50,443 bases of DNA from Bacillota bacterium. GTDB taxonomy: Bacteria > Bacillota > Proteinivoracia > UBA4975. The notes beneath the pieces were generated by a model. It ran no database searches. It was given only the letters and a program-made list of their open reading frames with translations, and was not told the DNA's origin. The position numbers and the translations under genes were made by a program. Positions 1-7,311 of this stretch are shown here, in pieces. The stretch spans positions 1 through 50,443 of the forward strand of contig JAAYIH010000006.1 of NCBI GenBank assembly GCA_012523545.1, in the 5' to 3' direction. Every line of letters begins with the position of its first letter. Positions within the stretch are counted from its first letter, which is position 1.

Positions 1-1
1 G

Positions 2-241
2 CCCGCCCGGGACGACAAGGACCTGGCCAGGATGATTCGGCAAGGACAGTTCAGCATTTGGACCAATCCAGAGCGGATCAGCGCAATAAACCAGGATATT
101 GCCGCCAAGGCCAAAAAGCTGCCGGAGTTGCTGAGGACAGGCATGACCACCAGAGATGCCCTACGGGCGGCGGGCATCAGGGGCTACCTTTCCTACGCCG
201 TAGACAATAATTACGATATACTCTTTCCCACAGGAGCATAA
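2..241 (+). CDS. C-terminal end of an unrecognised protein (5' end outside window)
   Basis: The frame is open from the window edge to a TAA at 239-241, giving about 79 residues. The ATG at 32 has no clear ribosome-binding site, so this is most likely the tail of a longer gene that starts upstream. The visible part is hydrophilic and helical, with a Lys/Ala-rich stretch followed by GMTTRDALRAAGIRGYL and an end in DILFPTGA. I do not recognise the family. No signal peptide, membrane segment or cysteine cluster is visible. A strong hairpin with a T-rich tail follows at 323-355, which fits the end of a transcript. Confidence 0.55.
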   Translation, partial: PARDDKDLARMIRQGQFSIWTNPERISAINQDIAAKAKKLPELLRTGMTTRDALRAAGIRGYLSYAVDNNYDILFPTGA

Positions 242-322
242 AATGTCCTGAGCAGCGACCTGGCATATGCCGCAGCGCATGGCCTGGATTTGCTGTACCC
301 TACAGGGCAATTCCAATAAGAA

Positions 323-355
323 GGGCCCCTCATTTAAGAGGGGCCCCTCTTTCTT
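323..355 (+). terminator. Rho-independent terminator
   Basis: Stem of nine pairs (GGGCCCCTC at 323-331 with GAGGGGCCC at 338-346), loop ATTTAA, then a T-rich run. It ends the gene at 2-241. The rest of 356-508 holds no gene that I can support. Confidence 0.75.
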
Positions 356-508
356 AAGCTGATTATCTATCTTTGCATCCTCGAGCGCACTCCCGGACAA
401 TTTCCCCTTCACTGATACCGGCGCCTGGTCACTGTACCCTCAATCTCCATCATGACCGACATAAAGGGCAGGCGGTAGCCCTGATGTCTCGCTCCCTGAA
501 GGCGCAGT

Positions 509-1303
509 TTAGTCCGCCGAGCAGGGCAGGCCCGGAAGCAGAGTGACCTGGGGACGGCCGACCAAGGGGTGTTTGCTGATTTCCACGGAACAGCCATAGA
601 CCGCCAGGATATTTTCCCGGGTAATGACCTGATCCGGGGTGCCGATGGTAAAGATCTTTCCCGCCTTGATGGCCACCAATTCCTTGCAGTACAAGGCCGC
701 CATGTTGACATCATGGAGTACCGCCACCACGGTAATCCCCTCTCGATTGAGCTGGGCCATCAGGGTAAACATCTCCTGCTGAAAGGCCATGTCCAAATAG
801 GTGGTGGGTTCATCCAGGAGGAGGATTTCCGGTTCCTGGGCCAGGGCCTGGGCTACCAGGACCCGCTGGGCCTCGCCGCCGCTGAGGCGGCTGAAAAGCC
901 GGGTGCGGTACCCTTCCAGCTGGGTCAGGGCCAGGGCCCGTTCCACAGCCCGGGCATCCCCAGGCCCTTCGGAGCTCCACCGGCCCAGGTGAGGCAGGCG
1001 GCCCAGGCGGACCATTTCCTCCACGGTAAAGGCAAAGCCCGTCTGCACGCCCTGGGATACCACCGCCACCCGCCGGGCCATTTCCCTGCGCTCCAACTTG
1101 CGCACCGGCTGCCCCGCCAGCAGCACCCGGCCCGAGTCGGGCCGGAGGTACCCGGCCATGAGCTTGAGCAATGTCGACTTGCCCGACCCGTTGGGGCCGA
1201 TGATGCCGGTAAAATCTCCCGCCTTGACTCCAAGGCTGATGTCTGTCATGGCAAAGGCCCCGTTGTAGGAAAAGCTCACCTTGTCCAGGGTCAGGACTTC
1301 CAT
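509..1303 (-). CDS. btuD: Corrinoid/iron-chelate ABC transporter ATP-binding protein
   Basis: ATPase subunit (264 aa) of a FecCD/BtuCD-type importer; it powers uptake of cobalamin or another corrinoid. Visible motifs: Walker A GPNGSGKST at about 36-44, Q-loop Gln near 84, signature LSGGE at 140-144, Walker B ILLLDEP at 160-166 and the switch His in VLHDVN near 197. The frame stays open further upstream to 1540, but the start is placed at ATG 1303 because it overlaps the btuC stop (TGATG) and gives a family-typical N-terminus. It is the last gene of btuFCD. The cobalamin riboswitch upstream of the operon assigns the substrate; from sequence alone siderophore or heme would also be possible. Confidence 0.9.
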   Translation of the reverse strand: MEVLTLDKVSFSYNGAFAMTDISLGVKAGDFTGIIGPNGSGKSTLLKLMAGYLRPDSGRVLLAGQPVRKLERREMARRVAVVSQGVQTGFAFTVEEMVRLGRLPHLGRWSSEGPGDARAVERALALTQLEGYRTRLFSRLSGGEAQRVLVAQALAQEPEILLLDEPTTYLDMAFQQEMFTLMAQLNREGITVVAVLHDVNMAALYCKELVAIKAGKIFTIGTPDQVITRENILAVYGCSVEISKHPLVGRPQVTLLPGLPCSAD

Positions 1304-2364
1304 CAGGCCACCCTCCTTCTGCGGAGCAGGTAGAGGAAGAAAGGCCCGCCCACCAGGGCGGTAATCATGCCCACAGGCAGTTCCAGCGGCGCCAGCAGCA
1401 CCCTGGCCAGCAGGTCGGCCAGGGCCAGGAACACCGCCCCGGCCAGGGCCGCCGCCGGCAGCAGCCGGCGGTGCACCGGTCCCCCGATGAGGCGCACGGC
1501 ATGGGGGACCACCAAACCCACAAAACCGATGAGGCCGCATATCGAGACGGCCGCCGCCGTCACTAGGGCGGCAGCCCAGAGCAGTCGGCCCTTAACCCGT
1601 TCGACGTCGACGCCCAGGTAGTATGCCTGTTCTTCGCCTACGGCCAGGGCGTCCAGTTCCCGGGCATGCCAGAGCATGACGCTGCCGCCCGCCAGCAAAA
1701 AGGGCAGGATGCCGGCGACGTGCAGCCAATTGCGTCCCGAAAAGCCGCCCATCATCCAGAACACCACCTGTTGCAGCTGCTGGCCGCTGAAGAATATCAG
1801 CAGGGACAGGATGGCGCCCAGAAAGGTGCTGACGGCCACACCGGCCAGCAACATGCCGGCAGTGGACCGGCCCCCGCTGCCGGCCAGGCTGTAGACCAGC
1901 ACCAGGGAACCAATGCCGCCGGCAAAGGCCGCCAGGGGGATGGCAAAGGCGCCCAGCGCATTCCAGGCCAGTCCCGTCAGCATTGCCGCCGCCGCGCCCA
2001 CGGCGGCGCCGGAGGAAACGCCCAGGATATAGGGATCGGCCAGGGGATTCTTAAACAGCCCCTGCATGGTGCTCCCGGCCAGGGACAGGCTCGCCCCCAC
2101 CAGCATGGCAGCGATGGTGCGGGGCAGGCGCAGGCGCAACACGATGACAGCCCAGGTTCCGGGAATGTCACCGCCGAAATTCTGCCAGGCGGGCCGGGCC
2201 AGCACCCTGCCCAGGGCCCGCACCGGCGGCGCTGCCATAATCTTCAGGATATCCGCCACGGGAATGGCCACCGAGCCGATGCCGACGCAGGCAATGAGCA
2301 CAAAGAGCAGGAGCAGGGCCAGGGTGAGGCAAACCCCGGTCCCGGATGCTTTCTTCCCCGCCAT
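1303..2364 (-). CDS. btuC: Corrinoid ABC transporter permease (FecCD family)
   Basis: Inner-membrane permease of 353 aa with about ten hydrophobic helices, a normal size for the family. Family signatures visible are RLPRTIAAMLVGASLSLAG followed by MQGLFKNPLADPYILGVSSG, and near the C-terminus GLIGFVGLVVPHAVR, the cytoplasmic helix region that contacts BtuD. The start is taken as ATG 2364, which overlaps the btuF stop in a TGATG; an in-frame GTG at 2367 is an alternative. The 3' end overlaps btuD in the same way, so the three genes look translationally coupled. Confidence 0.93.
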   Translation of the reverse strand: MAGKKASGTGVCLTLALLLLFVLIACVGIGSVAIPVADILKIMAAPPVRALGRVLARPAWQNFGGDIPGTWAVIVLRLRLPRTIAAMLVGASLSLAGSTMQGLFKNPLADPYILGVSSGAAVGAAAAMLTGLAWNALGAFAIPLAAFAGGIGSLVLVYSLAGSGGRSTAGMLLAGVAVSTFLGAILSLLIFFSGQQLQQVVFWMMGGFSGRNWLHVAGILPFLLAGGSVMLWHARELDALAVGEEQAYYLGVDVERVKGRLLWAAALVTAAAVSICGLIGFVGLVVPHAVRLIGGPVHRRLLPAAALAGAVFLALADLLARVLLAPLELPVGMITALVGGPFFLYLLRRRRVA

Positions 2365-3260
2365 CACTTAAACTTGTCCGGGTGGAAGAGCCGGGCCAGT
2401 TCCTCCACCGCATCCGTCACCCGGGGGCCCGTCCGGCTGATGATGTCGGGGTCGATGAAGTAGATCCGCCCTTGCTGCACAGCCTTCACCGCTTCCCAGC
2501 CTTCCCGCTGGGCAAAGGATTCCACCGGCCAGGGCTCGTAGTAGCCGTGGATTATAATGTCGGGGTTGCGGGCCAGCACTTCCTCTTCCTGGATTTCGGT
2601 CCAGCGGGAAATGCCCCAGGCCAGGTTCCTGCCCCCGGCCCAGGCAATGATCTCGTCGATAAAGGTATCCTCCCCGGCTGTCCAGATGCCGGGATACCAG
2701 TTCTCATAGAAGACCACCGGCCGCTCATCCGCCTCCAGCTCCCCCAGGGCCTCGGCCACGGCGGCAAGGCGGTTCTTCATGGCGGTCACCAGCTCTTCGC
2801 CGGCCTGCTCCTCGCCAATGGCCCTGGCCAGGAGCAGGATGTTGGCATAAATTTCCTCAAAGGTCATGGGGTCCAGGGCCAGCACGGGAATGCCCAGGTC
2901 CTCCAGCGCCTCCACCGTCTCTTTGTGCAGGCTGGCCGCCACGACCAGGTCGGGCTCAAGGGCGACGATGGCCTCGAGGTTGGGACCGTCAAAGTCGCCC
3001 ACCCGGGGAACATCCAGCGCGGCCTCGGGGTAATTGCAGTAAGCCGAAACCCCCACCACCAGTTCCCCGGCCCCCAGGGCAAACATAATCTCGGTTACCG
3101 AAGGCACCAGGGATACTACCTTCTGGGCCGGCTCTTCCAGGGTTACTTCCCGGCCAAAGTCATCCACCAGGGTCAGCGTCCCCGGTTCTTCCTGTTGCCG
3201 GGTGCAACCTCCCAACAGCAAGGCAAAGACCAGTATCGCGCACACCAATGTCTTCTTCAT
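2364..3260 (-). CDS. btuF: Corrinoid-binding lipoprotein of ABC transporter (BtuF-like)
   Basis: Extracytoplasmic substrate-binding protein of 298 aa. A lipoprotein signal peptide is visible: MKK, a hydrophobic core, then lipobox LLGGC with the lipid-anchor Cys at 19. The mature part is a class III (helical-backbone) binding protein, with PAQKVVSLVPSVTEIMFALG early and an EPDLVVAA strand typical of BtuF/FhuD folds. The frame is open upstream to 3347, but ATG 3260 is preceded by GGAG at good spacing and yields the signal peptide. It is the first gene of the operon, 138 bases downstream of the cobalamin riboswitch. Confidence 0.92.
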   Translation of the reverse strand: MKKTLVCAILVFALLLGGCTRQQEEPGTLTLVDDFGREVTLEEPAQKVVSLVPSVTEIMFALGAGELVVGVSAYCNYPEAALDVPRVGDFDGPNLEAIVALEPDLVVAASLHKETVEALEDLGIPVLALDPMTFEEIYANILLLARAIGEEQAGEELVTAMKNRLAAVAEALGELEADERPVVFYENWYPGIWTAGEDTFIDEIIAWAGGRNLAWGISRWTEIQEEEVLARNPDIIIHGYYEPWPVESFAQREGWEAVKAVQQGRIYFIDPDIISRTGPRVTDAVEELARLFHPDKFK

Positions 3261-3291
3261 GCTTCTGTCTCCTCTCGTTATCTTGACGACA

Positions 3292-3326
3292 AAACACAAA
3301 AAACCCCCACCGCACAGGTCAGGGGT
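3292..3326 (-). terminator. Riboswitch-associated intrinsic terminator (attenuator)
   Basis: On the minus strand ACCCC-TG-ACC, loop TGTGC, GGT-G-GGGGT is followed by a run of T (3302-3292). It sits between the cobalamin riboswitch and btuF, with no gene to end, so it is best read as the expression platform. A second small hairpin (CCGGG/CCCGG, 3330-3344) lies just upstream and may take part in the antiterminator. Confidence 0.75.
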
Positions 3327-3398
3327 CAACCGGGCGCAACCCGGCAATTGACAAGCATGTAACGTACCCCCCTTTCTCCGCGAAGGAACAGTACATCA

Positions 3399-3558
3399 GG
3401 ACTCAGGCAGGTCTCCTGGCTTCCGGCTCATCTCCGACCGCCTTCCCACGCCCCGTGGGCGCAGTGGCCGCTGGTCGTATTCCATCCGGTTACAGTGGCG
3501 GGACCGCCCGGGACTTTCACCCGGTTCCCTATTCTCCCCCGCAGGGGCACCTGAATCC
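3399..3558 (-). promoter_or_regulatory. Cobalamin riboswitch
   Basis: The minus strand carries the hallmark pieces in order: GGGTGAAAGTCCCGG, CCCGCCACTGTAACCGG, and the B12 box AGCCAGGAGACCTGCC. The outer P1 helix closes the element: GGATTCAGG (3558-3550) pairs with CCTGAGTCC (3407-3399), nine pairs with one G-U. Such elements lower expression of cobalamin uptake genes when adenosylcobalamin is bound. It controls btuFCD. Confidence 0.95.
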
Positions 3559-3581
3559 GACGCTATTGATTTGTCTTTTTT

Positions 3582-3610
3582 ATTATACCCCCGCCGGGGA
3601 ACCGGCGCAA
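3582..3610 (-). promoter_or_regulatory. Promoter of the riboswitch-btuFCD transcript
   Basis: TTGCGC (3610-3605), a 17-base spacer, then a perfect TATAAT (3587-3582) on the minus strand, about 24 bases upstream of the riboswitch P1 helix. Confidence 0.7.
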
Positions 3611-3614
3611 GGGA

Positions 3615-3643
3615 TTGACGGAACCCCCCGTTTCTGCTAATCT
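3615..3643 (+). promoter_or_regulatory. Candidate promoter of the M-box-mgtE transcript
   Basis: TTGACG (3615-3620), 17-base spacer, weak -10 TAATCT (3638-3643), about 25 bases upstream of the M-box. Its -35 lies four bases from the -35 of the divergent btu promoter. The weak -10 limits confidence. Confidence 0.45.
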
Positions 3644-3667
3644 TGATGTGCAAAGCAATAGCGGAAC

Positions 3668-3815
3668 GCTTCGTTAGGTGAGGTTCCTTGCATGAGACAG
3701 GCTGCTGCCCGGAAATGTCGAGAGACGCCAACGGGTAGAGCAGAACCCATCGGCTTAAGGTGGATTCTAAGGCAGCTGAGCCCCAGGCTCTATGCATGCA
3801 AGTGCCAAAGCCCGG
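3668..3815 (+). promoter_or_regulatory. M-box (ykoK leader) magnesium riboswitch
   Basis: Conserved M-box blocks are present in order: TTCGTTAGGTGAGGTTCCT, GCTGCTGCCCGGAAA, GAGAGACGCCAACGGGT, CATCGGCTTAAGGTG, CAGCTGAGCC, and GTGCCAAAGC at the 3' side. CTTGCATG (3687-3694) pairs with CATGCAAG (3795-3802), matching the long closing helix of the family. M-boxes fold on Mg2+ and shut down Mg2+ transporter genes; the next gene is mgtE. Confidence 0.95.
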
Positions 3816-3844
3816 ACAAGGGGGTTATTTTTCATGCTCTTTTT

Positions 3845-3860
3845 GCCCCCTGCCGGGGGC
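3845..3860 (+). terminator. Possible expression-platform hairpin of the M-box
   Basis: GCCCCC (3845-3850), loop TGCC, GGGGGC (3855-3860), between the riboswitch and mgtE. The tail after it is only A/T-rich rather than a clean T run, so termination is uncertain. The hairpin could work together with the T-rich stretch just before it. Confidence 0.45.
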
Positions 3861-3955
3861 ATCGTTAATTTATTGGGGGGTGATGATCTTCAGTCAGGTA
3901 CCGCGACGCACTAAGAAACCGTTTCCTGGACAAGATACAGACAGGAGGTATTGCC

Positions 3956-5317
3956 ATGACCGAAAGGATCACCACCCTGCTCGAGGAGCACAAACTTACC
4001 CAACTCAAGGAACTGCTCAATGAAGAATTGGCCTTCCAGGAACTTTCGGAACTGCTGGAGCAGTTTCCCCCCACGGAACAAGTGGTGTTGTTCCGCCTCC
4101 TGGAAAAGGATACCGCTTTGGAAATTTTCGAGCTCATGGAACCGGCCCAGCAAAAAGACCTGCTGGCTGCCTTCACCGACGCCGAGGTAATCGAGCTCTT
4201 TTCCGGCATCGACCCCTCGGACCAGGTCCGCCTGCTGGGCGAACTGCCGGCCAAGGTGGCCAAGGAACTGCTACGCTCAATTCCCCAGGATGTTCGCGAG
4301 TCTGCCGCCATCCTCATGGGCTTTCGGCCGGGCACTGTGGGCCGGGTCATGTCCCCCCACTACCTGCGCCTGCGCCGTGACGACACCGTCGGCCAGGCCC
4401 TGGAAAAAATTCGCGCCCTCAAGCCCGACCGGGAAGTGCTGCTGGACATCTGGGTCACCGATCAGCACCGGATTTTAGAGGGAGTAGTCACCCTGCGCGA
4501 CCTGGTCCTGGCTGACCCAGACGCAAAAATCGGGGAAATTATGGACGACGACGTGGTCTTCGTCACCGCCGACACCGACCGGGAAGAAGCCGTCAACATC
4601 CTCAAGAAGTTCGACCTGGTCAGCCTGCCGGTGGTGGATTCGGAAAACCGCCTGCTGGGCGTCCTGGAACACGACCGGGCCCTGGACATCATGCAGGAAG
4701 AAGCCACCGCCGACCTGCTGGAAAAGGGCGGGGTCATCGCCCTGCAGAAGCGGGAAGAAAGCCTCAGCCAGCGCCTGGTGCACGGTTCCATCCGCCAGGC
4801 CTTGGCAGTAAGACTGCCCTTCCTGTTCATCACCATGCTGGGCGGACTGTTAGCCGGCTTGATTATCAGCCGGTTTGAACACGCCCTCAGCCAGGTCCTG
4901 GCCCTGACCTTCTTCCTGCCCATCGTCATGGACATGGGCGGCAATGTAGGTACCCAGTCCACCACCATCTTCACCCGCAGCCTCGTCCTGGGGCACATCC
5001 GCCCCAACAAATTTCTCGGGGCCCTGCTCAAGGAAATATCCCGGGGCATAACCATCGGCGCCATTGTCGGCAGCCTCACCGGCATCGTTGCCTCTGTCTG
5101 GCAGGGCAACGCCCAGCTGGGCCTTGTCGTGGGCCTCGCCATATTGTGTACAGTTACCCTCGGTTCAACCCTGGGCTTCCTGATTCCCTGGCTGCTGTTC
5201 AAACTCAGGCTGGACCAGGCCGCCGGCGCCGCCCCTATCCTCACCACCCTCAAGGACATCACCGGCTTGCTAATCTATTTCTACCTGGCTGCTTTTATTT
5301 TAGGGCTGGCATTGTAA
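3956..5317 (+). CDS. mgtE: Magnesium transporter MgtE
   Basis: Mg2+ channel/transporter of 453 aa, the usual MgtE length. Order of domains: N-terminal helical MgtE_N superhelix (about 20-130), two CBS domains (about 135-260) that sense cytosolic Mg2+, a connecting helix, and a five-helix membrane domain (about 280-450). The membrane signature FLPIVMDMGGNVGTQS is intact, as is the pore region APILTTLKD with the ion-coordinating Asp. The start ATG 3956 follows AGGAGG at correct spacing. The M-box riboswitch upstream gives transcriptional or translational control in addition to gating. It stands alone and is closed by a palindromic terminator. Confidence 0.97.
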   Translation: MTERITTLLEEHKLTQLKELLNEELAFQELSELLEQFPPTEQVVLFRLLEKDTALEIFELMEPAQQKDLLAAFTDAEVIELFSGIDPSDQVRLLGELPAKVAKELLRSIPQDVRESAAILMGFRPGTVGRVMSPHYLRLRRDDTVGQALEKIRALKPDREVLLDIWVTDQHRILEGVVTLRDLVLADPDAKIGEIMDDDVVFVTADTDREEAVNILKKFDLVSLPVVDSENRLLGVLEHDRALDIMQEEATADLLEKGGVIALQKREESLSQRLVHGSIRQALAVRLPFLFITMLGGLLAGLIISRFEHALSQVLALTFFLPIVMDMGGNVGTQSTTIFTRSLVLGHIRPNKFLGALLKEISRGITIGAIVGSLTGIVASVWQGNAQLGLVVGLAILCTVTLGSTLGFLIPWLLFKLRLDQAAGAAPILTTLKDITGLLIYFYLAAFILGLAL

Positions 5318-5341
5318 TTCTCCCTTGCCGGCAACACATTG

Positions 5342-5369
5342 AAAAAACCGGACTGCAGTCCGGTTTTTT
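5342..5369. terminator. Bidirectional terminator between mgtE and yccF
   Basis: A perfect 28-base palindrome: A6, CCGGACTG, then its mirror CAGTCCGG and T6. It works in both directions and ends the convergent genes mgtE and yccF; the yccF stop codon overlaps it. Confidence 0.9.
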
Positions 5370-5739
5370 ACTGTACAGTCTTGCCAAAGGGAACCAGGCA
5401 GAGGGAAGCCAGTTTGGCATGTTGCCGGGCAAAGGGCAACCCCACAACGGTGAGGGCAAGGAGCAGGCCAAAGACAAGATGGAGCACGGCCAGCTCAAGC
5501 CCCCCGACGAGGAGCCAGATGATATTCATCAGCGTCGCCAGGCAGCCCGTTGCCGCCGGGCGTTCCACAATTCTGCGGCCAAAAGGCATGAGCCCCAGCA
5601 TCGCCAGTTTGAAACACTGGATGCCAAAAGGTATTCCCACCACCGTCAGGCACAGGACCAGGCCGCCCAAAAAGTAAAAGAAAAACACAAAAATACCTCC
5701 ACCCAGGACTATCCAGAGCAAGTTGCCCATCAAGCTCAT
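5368..5739 (-). CDS. yccF: YccF (DUF307) family membrane protein
   Basis: Small inner-membrane protein of 123 aa with two repeated halves, each a hydrophobic stretch followed by a conserved block: GIPFGIQCFKLAMLGLMPFG in the first and GLPFARQHAKLASLCLVPFG in the second. This internal duplication is the YccF signature. The molecular function of the family is not established. ATG 5739 follows GGAG. It is monocistronic and shares the palindromic terminator at 5342-5369 with mgtE; its TAA lies at the edge of that palindrome. Confidence 0.85.
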   Translation of the reverse strand: MSLMGNLLWIVLGGGIFVFFFYFLGGLVLCLTVVGIPFGIQCFKLAMLGLMPFGRRIVERPAATGCLATLMNIIWLLVGGLELAVLHLVFGLLLALTVVGLPFARQHAKLASLCLVPFGKTVQ

Positions 5740-5831
5740 TTTCTCCTGCCCTCCCCGGCGTTAAGTCTGCAGCCCGCCTTGGGCCGTATTTTCACCCCTT
5801 GGTTCACAATCCCGACCCGGAGCTGGCCAAC

Positions 5832-5864
5832 GGCAACAAAACAAAGGGAGGCCTCCTGCCTCCC
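5832..5864 (-). terminator. Terminator of the DUF1538/P-II operon
   Basis: Minus strand GGGAGGC (5864-5858), loop AGGAG, GCCTCCC (5852-5846), then a T-rich tail to 5832. It follows the second P-II-like gene by a few bases. Confidence 0.85.
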
Positions 5865-5870
5865 CGCTTG

Positions 5871-6209
5871 TTATTGGGAGCAATCTTCCAAATGGCAGAT
5901 ACCCACCGTCCGCTCCACATTGAGGACGAAGGCGATGCCCTTGCCCGCCTCCTGGAGGCCCACTTCGTCGGAAATGGCCTGCAGCACCTGTTCGGTCTTG
6001 GTGTGATCGATAAGGGTGAGCACTATGTCCTTTTCCGGCTCAATGGGGATGCCAAAAAGCTTGGCAGTCTCATGGATGCCGGAACCGCGGCCGTTGATGA
6101 TGGTGCCGCCTTCGGCCCCGGCCCGCTTGGACGCCTCCACCACGTCAATGGCGGCGCCCCGGTTGACTATGGTTACAATCAAGTCGAACTTGATTTTGTC
6201 GGCAGTCAT
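5871..6209 (-). CDS. P-II-like signalling protein (second copy)
   Basis: 112 aa, P-II (GlnB/GlnK-like) fold by pattern: strand FDLIVTIVN, helix with VVEASKRAGAEGG, then TIINGRGSG where classical P-II proteins have the T-loop base, a central EKDIVLTLID strand, helix TEQVLQAI, and AGKGIAFVLNVERTVGI matching the TGKIGDGKIF-type region. The classical T-loop with the uridylylated Tyr is not evident, so this is a divergent P-II member and need not sense nitrogen. The ATG follows GGAGGAGG. It is the last gene of the DUF1538 operon, 30 bases after the other P-II-like gene. P-II proteins commonly gate transporters, which suggests that DUF1538 proteins are the partners (inference). Confidence 0.8.
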   Translation of the reverse strand: MTADKIKFDLIVTIVNRGAAIDVVEASKRAGAEGGTIINGRGSGIHETAKLFGIPIEPEKDIVLTLIDHTKTEQVLQAISDEVGLQEAGKGIAFVLNVERTVGICHLEDCSQ

Positions 6210-6239
6210 GATAAATACCTCCTCCGGATTAAAGCCATA

Positions 6240-6575
6240 TTACACCATTGAGCCAAGATGTGCAACCCCGTATACTTTCGCCAGGTCCAGGACAAAGCCG
6301 ATTCCCTTGCCCGGCTTATCGAGGTTGCCCGTCTCGGTGACCGCCGCCAGGACTTTATCCGCCAGGGACGCCTCGACGCTGACGAGAACCAGCTCCTTTT
6401 CGGGCTCGTAGTCGATGCCGAGAATGGTCTCGTAAATGCTCCTGGGCGCAGTCCCCCGCCCGTGGATTATGGTCCCGCCGTGGGCCCCCGCCGCTTTGGC
6501 GGCGGCCACGATCTTGCTGGCCATTCCCTTGCCGACAATTACACCAATTAACTTATGCCCGCTGCCGGACGGCAT
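6240..6575 (-). CDS. P-II-like signalling protein (first copy)
   Basis: 111 aa, paralogue of the next gene: LIGVIVGKGMASKIVAAAKA, then GGTIIHGRGTAPRSIYETIL, EKELVLVSVEASLADKVLAAV and PGKGIGFVLDLAKVYGVAHL. The T-loop segment is different in length and sequence from the second copy (it contains a Tyr in RSIYETIL), so the two may form homotrimers with distinct ligands or a heterotrimer. ATG 6575 is chosen over the upstream frame because AAGGAG precedes it. The start overlaps the end of the DUF1538 gene by 23 bases, indicating translational coupling with the membrane proteins. Confidence 0.8.
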   Translation of the reverse strand: MPSGSGHKLIGVIVGKGMASKIVAAAKAAGAHGGTIIHGRGTAPRSIYETILGIDYEPEKELVLVSVEASLADKVLAAVTETGNLDKPGKGIGFVLDLAKVYGVAHLGSMV

Positions 6576-7311
6576 CTCTCTCTCCTTCCTTTCCTTTGGC
6601 TTCGCTCCTGGCATAAAGAGCGCCAAGAATTAAGAGGGACAGAATCGGCACCATGGCCACCAGCGCTATCATGCCGAACCCGTCGAAAAGGGGATTGCTC
6701 CCCGGCACGGCCTCGCTGCTTCCCACAGTAAACGCCAGGATAAAAGTGGCGATCATAGGGCCGGTGACAACTCCGCCGGAATCAAAGGCCAGCCCCACAA
6801 AGAGTGGTTTTACCTTGCGGGCCAGGATAAATATAATCAGATAGCCCGGGACAATAAAGTACCACAGGGATATGCCCAGCAGTATCCTGAGCATGGACAG
6901 GGCTACCGCCACCGCCACCCCGATGGAGAGGAAGTACAGCATCACTTTATTGTGGATGTAACCCCCGGTGACTTTCTCCACCTCCATGTTCAGGACCTGG
7001 ATGGCGGGCTCGGCCATGGTAACCACAAAACCCAGGACAAAGCCGATGGGAACCAGAATCCAGTTGTAACTGGCCCCGCCCAAAGCACTGCCAATGGCCT
7101 TGCCCATTTTGTCAAAACCGACATTTACCCCCTGCATGAACAGGGTGAGGCCGATAAAAGCAATCAATATGCCGCGAAAAAACCGGAGTACCTGGCGCCG
7201 GGGGAGCTTCCAGTAAAAATAGTTAAAGAACACGTAAAATACAATCAGGGGTAAAAAGGCCAGGGTGACGTCCACGATGGTTTGGGTAAACCCGGCAAAC
7301 AATTTGGCCAT
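6553..7311 (-). CDS. DUF1538 membrane protein, second subunit
   Basis: 252 aa, about six to seven transmembrane helices. It carries the DUF1538 core: GFVVTMAEPAIQVLNMEVEKV, then GGYIHNK, and FVGLAFDSGGVVTGPM with the conserved Asp-Ser-Gly-Gly. DUF1538 proteins are often one polypeptide with two such repeats; here the two repeats are separate genes. The start is ATG 7311 in a TGATG overlap with the preceding DUF1538 gene (GTG at 7314 is an alternative). The C-terminal tail is charged (KGKEGERDAVRQR) and cytoplasmic by the positive-inside rule, a plausible docking site for the P-II-like proteins encoded next. The substrate is unknown. Confidence 0.85.
   Translation of the reverse strand: MAKLFAGFTQTIVDVTLAFLPLIVFYVFFNYFYWKLPRRQVLRFFRGILIAFIGLTLFMQGVNVGFDKMGKAIGSALGGASYNWILVPIGFVLGFVVTMAEPAIQVLNMEVEKVTGGYIHNKVMLYFLSIGVAVAVALSMLRILLGISLWYFIVPGYLIIFILARKVKPLFVGLAFDSGGVVTGPMIATFILAFTVGSSEAVPGSNPLFDGFGMIALVAMVPILSLLILGALYARSEAKGKEGERDAVRQRA

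Noticed and set aside
409-508. Short minus-strand reading (ending MSVMMEIEGTVTRRRYQ) downstream of btuD
   Set aside because: No ribosome-binding site for the in-frame start, no homology that I recognise, and most of the longer frame is a btuD shadow; it may be a remnant but cannot be supported.
1303-1540. In-frame upstream extension of btuD (343 aa form)
   Set aside because: It lies wholly inside btuC in another frame and has no ribosome-binding site; ATG 1303 gives a family-length ATPase with the TGATG overlap.
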